From: Vibrio nitrifigilis
GTDB lineage: Bacteria > Pseudomonadota > Gammaproteobacteria > Enterobacterales > Vibrionaceae
Direction of reading: 5' to 3'
Assembly (NCBI RefSeq): GCF_015686695.1
Contig: NZ_JADPMR010000003.1
Span: forward strand, 62,001 to 126,000
Length of the DNA stretch: 64,000 bases
Position numbers and translations under genes: made by a program. Under the pieces are notes generated by a model. The model saw only the letters and a program-made list of their open reading frames with translations. It made no database searches and was not told where the DNA came from. Position 1 is the stretch's first letter, and every line of letters starts with the position of its first letter. This document shows positions 1 to 8,578 of this stretch, piece after piece.

Positions 1-119
1 TCAATGATTCGCTAATGAGATTAGCGTTGAGTTAAGAATGGAAGTTTGGCCTGTACATGACCACCTCGATATCAGTCCATTTGTCGTAACCTAATATCGT
101 TAAAGGATTTCAATGCGTT

Positions 120-1733
120 ATGAACACCCATAAGGAACACACGTGTGATGTACTGATTGTCGGTAGCGGTGCTGCTGGCTTATCACTTGCATTACATGTC
201 GCCGACCATTGCCAAGTCATTGTGCTCAGTAAAGGCCCGCGCAGCGAAGGATCAACCTACTATGCACAAGGAGGAATTGCAGCAGTATTTGATGAAACGG
301 ACAGTATTGACTCACACGTTCAAGATACCTTGATTGCAGGCGCAGGTATATGTGATGAGCAAACAGTTCGCTTTATTGCAGAACATGCAAAACCTTGCGT
401 ACAGTGGCTTATCGATGGTGGCGTCCCTTTTGACAAGCTGAACGACCCCAACACTGAGGATGAGACTCCTCGTTATCATCTCACTAGAGAGGGCGGACAT
501 AGCCACCGCCGTATTCTTCATGCTGCCGACGCAACCGGCATGGCAATGCAAACTTCACTACAAGAAAATGTAAAAAAACATCCTAATATACAGATCTTTG
601 AACGTCATAATGCGTTAGACCTTATCACTGAAGATAAAGTCGGCGGGAGCCAACAAACCGTCGTTGGTGCTTACGTCTGGAATCGACATGATGAGCATGT
701 TGAAACGATTCGCGCTAAATGTGTGGTTTTGGCTACTGGCGGTTCTTCAAAAGTGTACCAATACACATCCAATCCAGATATCTCTTCTGGTGATGGTATT
801 GCCATGGCATGGCGTGCGGGCTGTCGTGTCGCTAATTTGGAATTCAACCAATTCCACCCCACTTGCCTATATCACCCAGAAGCGCGTAATTTTTTGTTAA
901 CCGAAGCTCTGCGTGGGGAAGGCGCTTATCTGCGCCGACCTGACGGCTCACGCTTCATGTTAGATTTCGATGAAAGAGCAGAATTAGCGCCGCGAGATGT
1001 AGTGGCTCGAGCAATCGATTATGAAATGAAACGTTTGGGCGCAGATTGTATGTATCTCGATATTACGCATAAACGTGCAGAGTTTATTCAGCAACACTTT
1101 CCCATGATTTATAGCCGTCTCATGGAGTTGGGTATTGATATGACCAAAGAGCCCATTCCTATCGTCCCCGCAGCTCATTATACCTGTGGTGGTGTGATGG
1201 TCGATCAACAAGGGAAAACCGACCTAAACCACTTATATGCAATTGGGGAAGTGAGTTACACCGGTTTACACGGTGCCAATCGAATGGCATCAAACTCTCT
1301 ACTCGAATGCGTGGTATATGCATGGTCTGCAGCACAAGCTATCTTGCAAGAGTTGCCGCAAATTCATTTATGCTCTGAATTGCCCATATGGGATGAAAGC
1401 CAAGTGAGTTGCTCAGATGAAGAAGTGGTGATCCAGCACAACTGGCATGAGTTACGCCTTTTTATGTGGGATTACATGGGTATTGTTCGCACAGATAAAC
1501 GGTTAGAACGAGCTTTAAGAAGAATTCAGTTACTGCAACAAGAAACACATGAGTATTACAGTAATTTTAGAGTATCGAATAACTTATTGGAGTTACGTAA
1601 TTTACTGCAAGTTGCTGAGCTTATGGTGAGATGCGCCATGCAGCGTAAGGAGAGCCGAGGGTTGCATTACACCTTAGACTATCCCGAACCTAAAGAGCCA
1701 AGTGGCCCAACGATACTCACACCAAATCAATAG
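120..1733 (+). CDS. nadB: L-aspartate oxidase
   Basis: This FAD enzyme oxidises L-aspartate to iminoaspartate, the first step of de novo NAD synthesis, and hands the product to quinolinate synthase NadA in the cytoplasm. The 537-residue length is normal for NadB. The dinucleotide-binding GSGAAG lies at residues 15-20, followed by the family segment YYAQGGIAAV. The HGANRMASNSLLEC flavin-binding block lies near residue 385, with a helical C-terminal domain after it. The ATG at 120 follows an AAAGGA ribosome site. In enterobacteria nadB is divergent from rpoE; the window starts too late to show that neighbour. Confidence 0.97.
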   Translation: MNTHKEHTCDVLIVGSGAAGLSLALHVADHCQVIVLSKGPRSEGSTYYAQGGIAAVFDETDSIDSHVQDTLIAGAGICDEQTVRFIAEHAKPCVQWLIDGGVPFDKLNDPNTEDETPRYHLTREGGHSHRRILHAADATGMAMQTSLQENVKKHPNIQIFERHNALDLITEDKVGGSQQTVVGAYVWNRHDEHVETIRAKCVVLATGGSSKVYQYTSNPDISSGDGIAMAWRAGCRVANLEFNQFHPTCLYHPEARNFLLTEALRGEGAYLRRPDGSRFMLDFDERAELAPRDVVARAIDYEMKRLGADCMYLDITHKRAEFIQQHFPMIYSRLMELGIDMTKEPIPIVPAAHYTCGGVMVDQQGKTDLNHLYAIGEVSYTGLHGANRMASNSLLECVVYAWSAAQAILQELPQIHLCSELPIWDESQVSCSDEEVVIQHNWHELRLFMWDYMGIVRTDKRLERALRRIQLLQQETHEYYSNFRVSNNLLELRNLLQVAELMVRCAMQRKESRGLHYTLDYPEPKEPSGPTILTPNQ

Positions 1734-1747
1734 TTCAATGGGAGCGC

Positions 1748-2167
1748 TCAGCGCTCCCTTTTCAGTGCAACAAGTAAATGGCGGTACACTTCATCAGAAC
1801 AACTATCTCTCCAAAGCAGTACCCAATGCTTTTGCTCCGTTTTAAAACCAATAAACCATTGCGCCAATAAAGTATTTACTGATTGATACGAGCACTCTTG
1901 AATGCTGTAAATCCGAGAACACTCAAAATCAATTTCTATATCACCAGATAAATGTGGATGAAGTAGTGAAACACTTCGGCTATAGGAGATAAGCAGGGCA
2001 AGCAGACCAGCACTGGCAACTAATGGCCAATCAAAAGCGACAATCCCCCACATCAACAGCTGTAGCATTAGTTGATTGACGATGAGGGAATGAAAAGAAG
2101 GATTCAGATAAAGCTTAACGCGCTTTGCTGAGGTTATAGGCGACAATTTTATCAACCATAGCCGCAT
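1748..2167 (-). CDS. ygfX: YgfX (CptA) family membrane protein
   Basis: This small inner-membrane protein belongs to the YgfX/CptA family, which is co-encoded with SdhE in proteobacteria. It has been linked to a membrane-associated SdhE partner or toxin-like role, but its function here is not shown by sequence. Two hydrophobic helices sit near the N terminus (around LQLLMWGIVAFDWPL and ASAGLLALLIS), and a soluble C-terminal half carries several Trp residues. The reading frame stays open up to 2224. I give the ATG at 2167, which makes 139 residues, close to the family length, and overlaps sdhE by about 50 bases. No start has a convincing ribosome site, and a non-ATG start right after the sdhE stop is possible. 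Confidence 0.7.
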   Translation of the reverse strand: MRLWLIKLSPITSAKRVKLYLNPSFHSLIVNQLMLQLLMWGIVAFDWPLVASAGLLALLISYSRSVSLLHPHLSGDIEIDFECSRIYSIQECSYQSVNTLLAQWFIGFKTEQKHWVLLWRDSCSDEVYRHLLVALKRER

Positions 2168-2375
2168 TGTTGAGGTTTTCAGAACGTCCGTGTCCCATGA
2201 TCCATTTAAATAAATCTGGGTCATCGCATTCTAAAAGTGACACAAAATTTTGTTGCTCTACTGGTGTTAAGTCTTCAAAACATTCTTCGTAAAATGGCAT
2301 GATCACAACATCAAGCTCCAACATGCCTCGGCGGCATGCCCATTTGATACGAGCTTTTTCTTCTGCGGAGTACAT
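2115..2375 (-). CDS. sdhE: FAD assembly factor SdhE
   Basis: SdhE binds the flavoprotein subunits of succinate dehydrogenase and fumarate reductase and promotes covalent attachment of FAD. The protein is 86 residues, the usual size, and carries the diagnostic RGMLE version of the RGxxE motif just after the first helix. The acidic C-terminal half with the FxxWIMG segment is also typical. I chose the ATG at 2375 because GAGGA lies five bases upstream; a GTG at 2387 is in frame but lacks such a site. It precedes ygfX on the same strand, the normal sdhE-ygfX pairing. Confidence 0.93.
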   Translation of the reverse strand: MYSAEEKARIKWACRRGMLELDVVIMPFYEECFEDLTPVEQQNFVSLLECDDPDLFKWIMGHGRSENLNNAAMVDKIVAYNLSKAR

Positions 2376-2525
2376 GTTTTTCCTCACTTATTCTTTTATT
2401 TTCTACTGTCAGTGTAACAACACATGTTGCCGACAACCAGTGACCAAAATCAAAGAGTCAGTTGAAGCTGACAAAAAACATCAACCAGATTACCATAAAG
2501 GAAATTCTTCACTTAGGTGAACAGT

Positions 2526-3497
2526 ATGGACTGGAAAAATCAATTTTCTCCGCTCGACATCACAGCGGCAGATGCTATTCCTGAGCTAGCGCTCACACAT
2601 TTAAATTCATGGAGTGCAATCTCCATGGTTGGTGATGACAAGAAAAGTTACTTACAAGGCCAAGTGACTTGTAATGTCGTGACTTTGGCAGCCGATCAAT
2701 CCACTTTTGGCGCACATTGTGATGCAAAAGGTAAGGTATGGTCTGTTTTTCGACTCTTCCATCATCGCGATGGATATGCACTATTCCAACCTAAATCAGC
2801 GTTGGAAATAGAGCTTGCTGAGATAAAAAAATACGCCGTATTTTCCAAAGTTGACATCACGGAGACTGATGACATCGCCTTGGGAATGATGGGGCCTAAA
2901 GCACAACAGTGGATAGATGAGAATACTGAATCTCAAGGTGATGTGCGCCCGTTAATCGATGGAACTGCCGTGAAAATTTCTCAGCAGCGCTGGCTATTAC
3001 TCGTTTCAAACTCAGCAGCCGAAACACTCATTAACGATTTTTCTGGAACAAAAGTCACAGAAGAACTTTGGACCCGCTTCGATATTGAGGACGCTCTGCC
3101 TGTTATCACTTCGTCTGAGCAGAACGTGCACATTCCACAAGCATTGAACTTACAAGCTCTCGATGGCATTTGTTTTACCAAAGGCTGTTATACCGGCCAA
3201 GAGACTGTCGCTCGAGCAAAGTATCGCGGCATCAACAAACGCGCTATGTATCCCATTAGCGGCAATATAACGACACCATTACCCCAAGGCGAAGTGATTG
3301 AACTTGAGCGAGCAGTGGGTGACAACTGGCGTAAAGCAGGCCAACTGATGGCGTACTATCAATTTGCAGACAAGCACGCGATTGCGTTAGCCGTATTGCC
3401 TAATAATTTGGAAGCGGATACCCAATTCCGGTTAGCTAACCAACCAGAAACACGCTGGAAAATGGAGCCACTACCCTACTCTCTTGATGATGAATAA
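2526..3497 (+). CDS. ygfZ: tRNA-modifying protein YgfZ (folate-binding)
   Basis: YgfZ is a folate-binding relative of the glycine-cleavage T protein. It supports the activity of some iron-sulfur enzymes, including the tRNA methylthiolase MiaB. The diagnostic motif KGCYTGQE is present about two thirds along (around residue 220), with the conserved Cys. The 323-residue length matches E. coli YgfZ. A GTG at 2517 is also in frame, but the ATG at 2526 is preceded at good spacing by AGGTGA. The 3' end overlaps the start of the YbaK-family gene, so the two are probably co-transcribed. Confidence 0.94.
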   Translation: MDWKNQFSPLDITAADAIPELALTHLNSWSAISMVGDDKKSYLQGQVTCNVVTLAADQSTFGAHCDAKGKVWSVFRLFHHRDGYALFQPKSALEIELAEIKKYAVFSKVDITETDDIALGMMGPKAQQWIDENTESQGDVRPLIDGTAVKISQQRWLLLVSNSAAETLINDFSGTKVTEELWTRFDIEDALPVITSSEQNVHIPQALNLQALDGICFTKGCYTGQETVARAKYRGINKRAMYPISGNITTPLPQGEVIELERAVGDNWRKAGQLMAYYQFADKHAIALAVLPNNLEADTQFRLANQPETRWKMEPLPYSLDDE

Positions 3498-3984
3498 TCC
3501 CGAGTTCAAAACTAAGATCACTCAGTATCTTGATCAACAGCAGGTGAAATATCGCCTGCTGCCTCACCAATCGCCAGCTAAAACCGTAGAAGATGCCGCT
3601 AAACAACGTGGTATCCAGACTGAACAAATGGTGAAATGCATATTACTGAGAGATATGTCTAATCGTTACGCTCTTGCCTGTACCGCTGGGAATACAAGCG
3701 TTGATCCGAAAAAAGTTCGCGCCATTTTAGGTTGGCGTAGGATGACCTGTGCCGAAATAGATAAGGTAGAGCCAATAACTGGTTATATTATAGGCACTGT
3801 AACACCTATAAATCTTAAAACTGAAATGCCTATCTTATTCGATAAAAGCATATTAACGCAAAATGATGTCACTATCAGTAGCGGCTCAAAAATGGCAGGA
3901 ATCTGCCTAAAACGTGTCGACTTGGAAAACCTAGTCAAGCCTTTGATTAGTAACATTCAAAGAGATCCCAAGCCCACTATGTAA
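3487..3984 (+). CDS. YbaK/EbsC-family aminoacyl-tRNA deacylase
   Basis: This single-domain protein resembles the YbaK/ProX editing fold, whose members hydrolyse mischarged aminoacyl-tRNAs (Cys-tRNA-Pro for YbaK, Ala-tRNA-Pro for ProXp-ala). Family features seen are the N-terminal YRLLPHQSPAKTVEDAA segment, EQMVKCILLRD, the CTAGNTSVDPKKVR stretch and the late SSGSKMAG turn. At about 165 residues the whole protein is the editing domain. The subclass and substrate cannot be assigned from sequence alone. Tandem ATGs at 3487 and 3490 are both possible; either start overlaps ygfZ, which suggests translational coupling. Confidence 0.85.
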   Translation: MMNNPEFKTKITQYLDQQQVKYRLLPHQSPAKTVEDAAKQRGIQTEQMVKCILLRDMSNRYALACTAGNTSVDPKKVRAILGWRRMTCAEIDKVEPITGYIIGTVTPINLKTEMPILFDKSILTQNDVTISSGSKMAGICLKRVDLENLVKPLISNIQRDPKPTM

Positions 3985-3996
3985 AGCATTACATGC

Positions 3997-4018
3997 ATGC
4001 GTGATATTGCTCACATTA
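3997..4018. promoter_or_regulatory. CRP-like binding site
   Basis: The core GTGATATTGCTCAC has both half-sites GTGA and TCAC separated by six bases, as in the CRP consensus, and extends to TCACA on one side. It lies just after the YbaK-family stop and about 540 bases before ytfK. It could control a transcript starting in this intergenic region. The call rests on sequence match only. Confidence 0.4.
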
Positions 4019-4208
4019 TGCAATATTTCGTCATGAATATTAAATCAATAGCAAAACATAAATAGTCATCAGATTATTTTTAGAGTACTCTCGGTACCGT
4101 TGGTTAATGTTGAAGTATAAAAATGATGCTTTAACGTAACTAACGAAAAAGTGAATCCACTGATTGTTTCAGTACATCCACTTTTTGTGTAATGCATCTG
4201 TGACTATT

Positions 4209-4238
4209 GGCCCGCAAAGATTTTGCGGGCATTTTTTT
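4209..4238 (+). terminator. Rho-independent terminator
   Basis: The arms GCCCGCAAA and TTTGCGGGC form a strong stem followed by ATTTTTTT on the plus strand. It ends either read-through from ygfZ and the YbaK-type gene or a separate short RNA from the region before it. Confidence 0.8.
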
Positions 4239-4543
4239 GCCACGTACCCGACACATCGACAAAACTCTTCTACGTTTACAACATCTATAGGCTATTGTTT
4301 TATTGAGACCAATTAATTTAGTCACACCTAATACTATTAATTCGGATGAGTTGGCAACAAAATTGCATATAACGAATGAAGCAAGTTATCGACCAACAGA
4401 ATAATTACAGGTAAAAGTGTCTATATCAGCACATTTTGCTAAAAAATTGCATTCATATGGTTATATATATGCACTTGTCACACAAGTTCTAACATTGATC
4501 AGATATGCTTGTACGGCTTTCAAAAAAATAAAAGGATCCAAAC

Positions 4544-4750
4544 ATGAGACTCTTCAAGCGCTATACGCCAAGTATGATTGCTAAGCATATAAGCCGGTTG
4601 TTCAAAGGAAGAATCTATATCTCTGGTATTGGTAAATTTGAATTTGATAATGGTAAGCTCATTGTGCCAGACAAGGCTGAAGTTCGTCATTTTCAGACGG
4701 TCAAAGAAGTGAACCAAGAAGTCATGAAGTTGCGCTGCGCCCATGTCTGA
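4544..4750 (+). CDS. ytfK: YtfK/DUF1107 family protein (SpoT activator homologue)
   Basis: The 68-residue product aligns by eye along its whole length with E. coli YtfK (DUF1107). It shares an FKRYTP start, the FKGRIYISGIGKFEFDNGK core and a C-terminal EVNQEVMKLR. In E. coli YtfK binds SpoT and tips it toward (p)ppGpp synthesis during phosphate or fatty-acid starvation. The same role here is inferred from homology. An AAAGGATC ribosome site precedes the ATG. It stands alone between a long AT-rich upstream region and the convergent ubiI gene. Confidence 0.85.
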   Translation: MRLFKRYTPSMIAKHISRLFKGRIYISGIGKFEFDNGKLIVPDKAEVRHFQTVKEVNQEVMKLRCAHV

Positions 4751-4810
4751 GAGTGCTTAACGCAGAAGAAAAGATTTAAAAAGGGTTGGCAGAAGCCAAC
4801 CCTTTACTCA

Positions 4811-6040
4811 TTATGATTCGTGTACTCCACGAGCCATCTTAGCTAAATCTGGTAAGTCACCTTTCAGCCCTAAAGCACGTTTCATTATCTCATCTTTAGC
4901 GCCTGGCAGTTGCCCTACCAGCTTCATGCCGATACCACGAACTAATTTTTTCGCTGGGTTATTGCCTTCAAACAGGTCTTTAAACCCTTGCATCGCAGCA
5001 ATCATTTTAGCAGCTTCAGCTTTACGCCAACGTTCATAACCACGTAAATTGCGTTTTGCACCAATATCTTCCCCATTTTGCCACTGAGCGATCACTTCTT
5101 GTGCAAGAGCTGCTGCATCCAATAACCCCAAGTTAACACCTTGGCCAGCTAATGGATGAATGGTATGAGCTGCATCACCCACTAACGCAACACGGTCTAG
5201 TACAAAATCGCGAGCATAGCGCATCTTCAAAGGAAAGGCTTGGCGTTCCCCCTGCAATTCACATAATCCTAAACGACCATCAAACTCAGTGGTGAGTGCC
5301 TGATTAAATTTATCATCCGGCATTTCCAACAAACGCTCAGCACGATTAGGATCCGTAGACCAAACAATTGAAGAAAGGTTAGGATCTTGCATTGGCAAAA
5401 ACGCCAACGGACCTAGTGGTGTAAAAATTTGTCGAGCAATACTTTCATGAGACTCAGCAGTGCGTACGTTAGCAACAATAGCGCTGTGACCATAATCCCA
5501 ATGAGTCAATGGAATATCAAACTGTTTACGAACCCATGAGTTAGCCCCATCAGCACCAACAACCAATTTTGCAGTCACCGCTTGTCCATCACTCAGCGTT
5601 AACCAAGCTTCACTTTCACCAACCGCAATATTCTGTATGGTGACAGGCATGTGTAAAGAGACATTTATCTGCTTCTTCACTTGGTCAAGTAACGCCAGTT
5701 GAATAACTCGGTTCTCAACAATATGACCCAAATTAGGCTGGGTCATTTGATTAGCACTGAATTCAATGCGAGCAAAACTATCTTGCTCCCATACTTCCAT
5801 CGCTGAATATGGTGCAGCTCGACGAGACATCACACCATCCCACGCGTTGAGATTACGCAAAATCATTTCTGTAGATCGGCTTAAAGCTGATACGCGCACA
5901 TCCGGTAGTTCATCTAAGGTGTCGTCAGGAATTTTCCCTTCAATGACTGCGATTCGTAGGTCTGTGTCTTTGAAAGCAGCAGCCAACGCGAGGCCGACCA
6001 TACCACCACCCACTATCGCAATATCCACACTTTGCATCAT
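4811..6040 (-). CDS. ubiI: 2-octaprenylphenol hydroxylase UbiI
   Basis: UbiI is the FAD monooxygenase that hydroxylates C5 of the ubiquinone precursor ring at the membrane-associated Ubi complex. The protein shows the class A flavin hydroxylase motifs: GGGMVGLALA near residue 11, the DG motif VVGADGANSWVR near 165, and the GD motif VGDAAHTIHPLAGQG near 290. The opening MQSVDIAIVGGGMVGLA is very close to E. coli UbiI (VisC), which separates it from UbiH and UbiF. It lies 13 bases after ubiH and is probably in the same operon. The 409-residue length is typical. Confidence 0.95.
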   Translation of the reverse strand: MMQSVDIAIVGGGMVGLALAAAFKDTDLRIAVIEGKIPDDTLDELPDVRVSALSRSTEMILRNLNAWDGVMSRRAAPYSAMEVWEQDSFARIEFSANQMTQPNLGHIVENRVIQLALLDQVKKQINVSLHMPVTIQNIAVGESEAWLTLSDGQAVTAKLVVGADGANSWVRKQFDIPLTHWDYGHSAIVANVRTAESHESIARQIFTPLGPLAFLPMQDPNLSSIVWSTDPNRAERLLEMPDDKFNQALTTEFDGRLGLCELQGERQAFPLKMRYARDFVLDRVALVGDAAHTIHPLAGQGVNLGLLDAAALAQEVIAQWQNGEDIGAKRNLRGYERWRKAEAAKMIAAMQGFKDLFEGNNPAKKLVRGIGMKLVGQLPGAKDEIMKRALGLKGDLPDLAKMARGVHES

Positions 6041-6053
6041 ATTTGAATACCTT

Positions 6054-7229
6054 CTATCGATTCACGATCCCTAAGGTTCGTTTTAAAAGAGGCGCTTTTA
6101 GCGGAGTAATATTATCAAGCACCGCTAGTCCGAGATTTCGTCCTACTTGAAGCGTCAGCAAATCATTTGAAAACAGATGAACCAGAGAAGACGTTAATGT
6201 GATTGTCGCTTGACGATCACATTCTCTTCGCTGCTGAAAACGAGCCAGTTGACGATAACAACCAATATCATCACCTTTGGTCACTTCTTCCGCTAAACTT
6301 GCGACATCGCGAATTCCCAAATTAAACCCTTGTCCTGCTATCGGATGTAATGTCTGTGCAGCATTACCAACAATAGCAAAACGATGAGAAACATTTTTTT
6401 CTCTATGACTTAATTGTAAGGGATATGAGGCTCGTTTTCCTACTCGAGTAAAACGGCCTAACCGCCAACCAAAATCTTGCTGCAGTTGCTGTAAAAACTC
6501 ATCATCAGAACATGTCATAAGATCAGACACTTTCTCAGGTTCAATACACCAAACAAGAGATAAACGCCGTTCACCCATCGGTAAGAGAGCAATTGGACCA
6601 TGATGAGTAAAACGCTCAAAAGCACGACCATTGTGTGCTTCACTACTCACGACATTAGCCACAATGGCACATTGACCAAAGTCGTGTAATGTCGATGTCA
6701 TATCGAGTTTCTGGCTACACGTTGATACCGCGCCGTCGGCTGCCACCAGTAATTTACCTGAGATAGCAGAACCGTCTGACAACGACACAATCACTTGCTG
6801 TTGCTCACGTTTAATATCAGCAACACTCATTGGGCAATACATTTCAATGTTCGGACACTGATGTAATTTGTCATCATAGATTTTGCCCACATTAGCAAGC
6901 TCTATAACGTATCCTAGCGCATTGAGATCGGCTTCGTTGTGGTCAATTTCTGTCATCCCATAGTGGGAACGGTCTGACACGTGAATATGAGTGATAGGCG
7001 TTGCTACTGCTCGTAAATCACGCCATAGATCAAATTGCTCTAAAATTTGTACTGTTCCGTACGATAAAGCAATCGCACGAGAATCAAATCCTGGATGTTG
7101 CCGGTTATCTGATTGAAATGCTTCGATAACCGCGATAGATAACCCTTGTTGACTAAGCTGGTTTAATGCCAATGCCAATGTTCCACCGGCCATTGCTCCA
7201 CCAGCAATGATCACATCAAATGATTTCAC
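6054..7229 (-). CDS. ubiH: 2-octaprenyl-6-methoxyphenol hydroxylase UbiH
   Basis: UbiH is the FAD monooxygenase for the C1 hydroxylation in ubiquinone synthesis. It carries the N-terminal GGAMAGGTLALAL nucleotide loop, a DG motif (VAADGAVST) and the third flavin motif. That third motif reads VGNAAQTLHPIAGQGFNLG, with Asn in place of the usual Asp, a substitution I recall as normal for UbiH. The 391 residues match the family. It sits between ygfB (18 bases upstream) and ubiI (13 bases downstream). In E. coli pepP lies between ygfB and ubiH; it is missing here. Confidence 0.95.
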   Translation of the reverse strand: MKSFDVIIAGGAMAGGTLALALNQLSQQGLSIAVIEAFQSDNRQHPGFDSRAIALSYGTVQILEQFDLWRDLRAVATPITHIHVSDRSHYGMTEIDHNEADLNALGYVIELANVGKIYDDKLHQCPNIEMYCPMSVADIKREQQQVIVSLSDGSAISGKLLVAADGAVSTCSQKLDMTSTLHDFGQCAIVANVVSSEAHNGRAFERFTHHGPIALLPMGERRLSLVWCIEPEKVSDLMTCSDDEFLQQLQQDFGWRLGRFTRVGKRASYPLQLSHREKNVSHRFAIVGNAAQTLHPIAGQGFNLGIRDVASLAEEVTKGDDIGCYRQLARFQQRRECDRQATITLTSSLVHLFSNDLLTLQVGRNLGLAVLDNITPLKAPLLKRTLGIVNR

Positions 7230-7247
7230 CTTTTGCTCCCGCTTCCC

Positions 7248-7823
7248 TTAATGCAGGGTTGGCTTTTTGTCCTGTTCAGGTCTGACACCGAAATCAGCAT
7301 GAAGTGCGAGTACACAGGCTTTAACATGCTCAATAACCTGCTCAAGAAGTTCGGCCTGTTCTTCTAGGTCATCTTCTGCGTCAATGCCTAACTTAGCGAT
7401 TTCCTCTAAGTCTTCGAGTGCTTCTTTCGCTGTTGGCGATGCTTTTTTAACCTTCGCCCCAGCAAGTCCAACTCCGGAAATAAAATGGTTGACCCATTCA
7501 GCAACTGAGTCAGCCAAATCAAATACTGCCTGCTCACCTGTCGATTCAGGTAACATCAGAGTAAATTCCATACTTAAGCGAGTTAATTGACTATTGGTGG
7601 ATTGCAACATTGTTTCCGCTGCATTCAATGGCTTGGTTGGCCACCCCATACCATCATTCGTGTAATCAAAAACAAGTGGCTGCCAGCTTTTATCTTTTAA
7701 GCTTAGTCCACCAGCTAACATTCCAGAAAGTAGGCCGTGCAATTCAGCCGGAGTGATATTTAACGCAGCTTGTTTTAGTTCTAGCGCTAATTCATCGTAG
7801 TCAGGAAAGGTAATCTCGCTCAT
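7248..7823 (-). CDS. ygfB: YgfB/YecA (UPF0149) family protein
   Basis: This acidic, helical 191-residue protein belongs to the UPF0149/YgfB family, seen in the ELHGLLSGMLAGGLS segment near residue 25, the AEWVNHFISGVGLAGA helix and the CVLALHADFG C terminus. No enzymatic motif or metal-binding Cys tail is present. In Pseudomonas YgfB modulates gene expression in stress, but a general function is not settled. It heads the minus-strand ygfB-ubiH-ubiI cluster and diverges from zapA, as in E. coli. Confidence 0.9.
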   Translation of the reverse strand: MSEITFPDYDELALELKQAALNITPAELHGLLSGMLAGGLSLKDKSWQPLVFDYTNDGMGWPTKPLNAAETMLQSTNSQLTRLSMEFTLMLPESTGEQAVFDLADSVAEWVNHFISGVGLAGAKVKKASPTAKEALEDLEEIAKLGIDAEDDLEEQAELLEQVIEHVKACVLALHADFGVRPEQDKKPTLH

Positions 7824-7974
7824 AATGGGCTCTGTGTTAACAAAATAATTCCAATCCTATCACTTCGACGATCATGCGCAAACGCCCAAGTGATCAATTG
7901 TGCGCAGCTTTTACTCAAATTGCCTAATAACTGAGTTTTTGCTTCGCCTTTTAAGACGAAGAGATGTGAAAAGC

Positions 7975-8003
7975 TTGAATCTTACTCCAGCTTTTCCTAT
8001 AGT
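7975..8003 (+). promoter_or_regulatory. Putative sigma-70 promoter for zapA/6S RNA
   Basis: TTGAAT and TATAGT are separated by 17 bases and lie about 60 bases upstream of the zapA ATG. Spacing and -10 quality are good. Transcription from here would read zapA and then the 6S RNA region. Not experimentally shown. Confidence 0.55.
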
Positions 8004-8064
8004 TGCCCCTCGATATTACACAAGGGTGTAAGATCTTTAGGTACGCTAATAGAGTTCATTAATC

Positions 8065-8376
8065 ATGAGTAATCAAGCGGTTGACGTCGAAATTTTAGGA
8101 AAAGTAACTCGAGTAAACTGTCCACCTGGACAGGAAGAGTCTTTGATTTATGCCGCCAAAGATCTTGATCAACGATTGAAAGATATGGCTGAGCGTACTA
8201 AGGTAACCAATGAGGTTAAACTACTCACGATTGCCGCTTTGAATATCTGTTATGAGCTTCATGAAGCTCAACAAATCCAAAGTGATAAAGATAAGATGCG
8301 CGAACGAATGGAAAAGCTCACCGCATCACTCGAAGAAGCATTGAGTAAGGTAAAGCCAGGACAGCTTCAGCCTTAA
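8065..8376 (+). CDS. zapA: Cell division protein ZapA
   Basis: ZapA binds FtsZ and bundles its protofilaments at the division ring. The 103-residue protein has the compact N-terminal domain, with VDVEILGKVTRVNCPPGQEESL and the AAKDLDQRLKDM helix. A long C-terminal coiled coil rich in Gln, Glu and Lys follows. It is immediately followed by 6S RNA and the 5-formyl-THF cyclo-ligase gene, the zapA-ssrS-ygfA order widely kept in gammaproteobacteria, and diverges from ygfB. Confidence 0.95.
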   Translation: MSNQAVDVEILGKVTRVNCPPGQEESLIYAAKDLDQRLKDMAERTKVTNEVKLLTIAALNICYELHEAQQIQSDKDKMRERMEKLTASLEEALSKVKPGQLQP

Positions 8377-8387
8377 CTACATAGAGA

Positions 8388-8573
8388 ATTTACCCTGGGG
8401 TGTTCGTGATTCAGGATTGAAGTCCCTGAGCCGATAAGCAATACAAAAGGGTTAGTACTTGGTAGCTATTGAGCAGGCTCGGCTTGTACCGAGAAGCCTA
8501 CGGTTATCATTGCCAATCCGCCTTGAACCAGCTGGTTCAAGGGTCCAAATCCTAAACGGCACCTTGGGGTTCC
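8388..8573 (+). ncRNA. ssrS: 6S RNA
   Basis: 6S RNA mimics an open promoter and binds sigma-70 RNA polymerase in stationary phase. The closing arms ACCCTGGGGTG near the start and CACCTTGGGGTTCCC at the end pair over the terminal stem. Conserved internal blocks are recognisable: TCCCTGAGCCGATA, GCTCGGCTTGTACCGAGAAGCC and the CCTTGAACCAGCTGGTTCAAGG hairpin. The position between zapA and the cyclo-ligase gene is the canonical one. Ends are placed by comparison with E. coli 6S and may be off by a few bases. Confidence 0.93.
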
Positions 8574-8578
8574 CTACC

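Larger units (their letters stand above)
3985..4543. other. Intergenic region between ybaK-type gene and ytfK, possible sRNA
   Basis: This 559-base stretch holds no convincing gene. It contains a CRP-like palindrome near 4001-4014. At 4145-4187 there is a two-tier hairpin: outer arms AAAAAGTG/CACTTTTT and inner arms ACTGA/TCAGT. A clear plus-strand terminator follows at 4209-4238. The hairpin plus terminator would suit either a long 3' UTR of the upstream operon or a short regulatory RNA. The rest, to the ytfK ribosome site, is AT-rich and without recognised signals. Confidence 0.4.

Noticed and set aside
8459..8578. An N-terminal extension of the 5-formyl-THF cyclo-ligase
   Set aside because: The extension lies in 6S RNA, and the family starts at the ATG at 8579.
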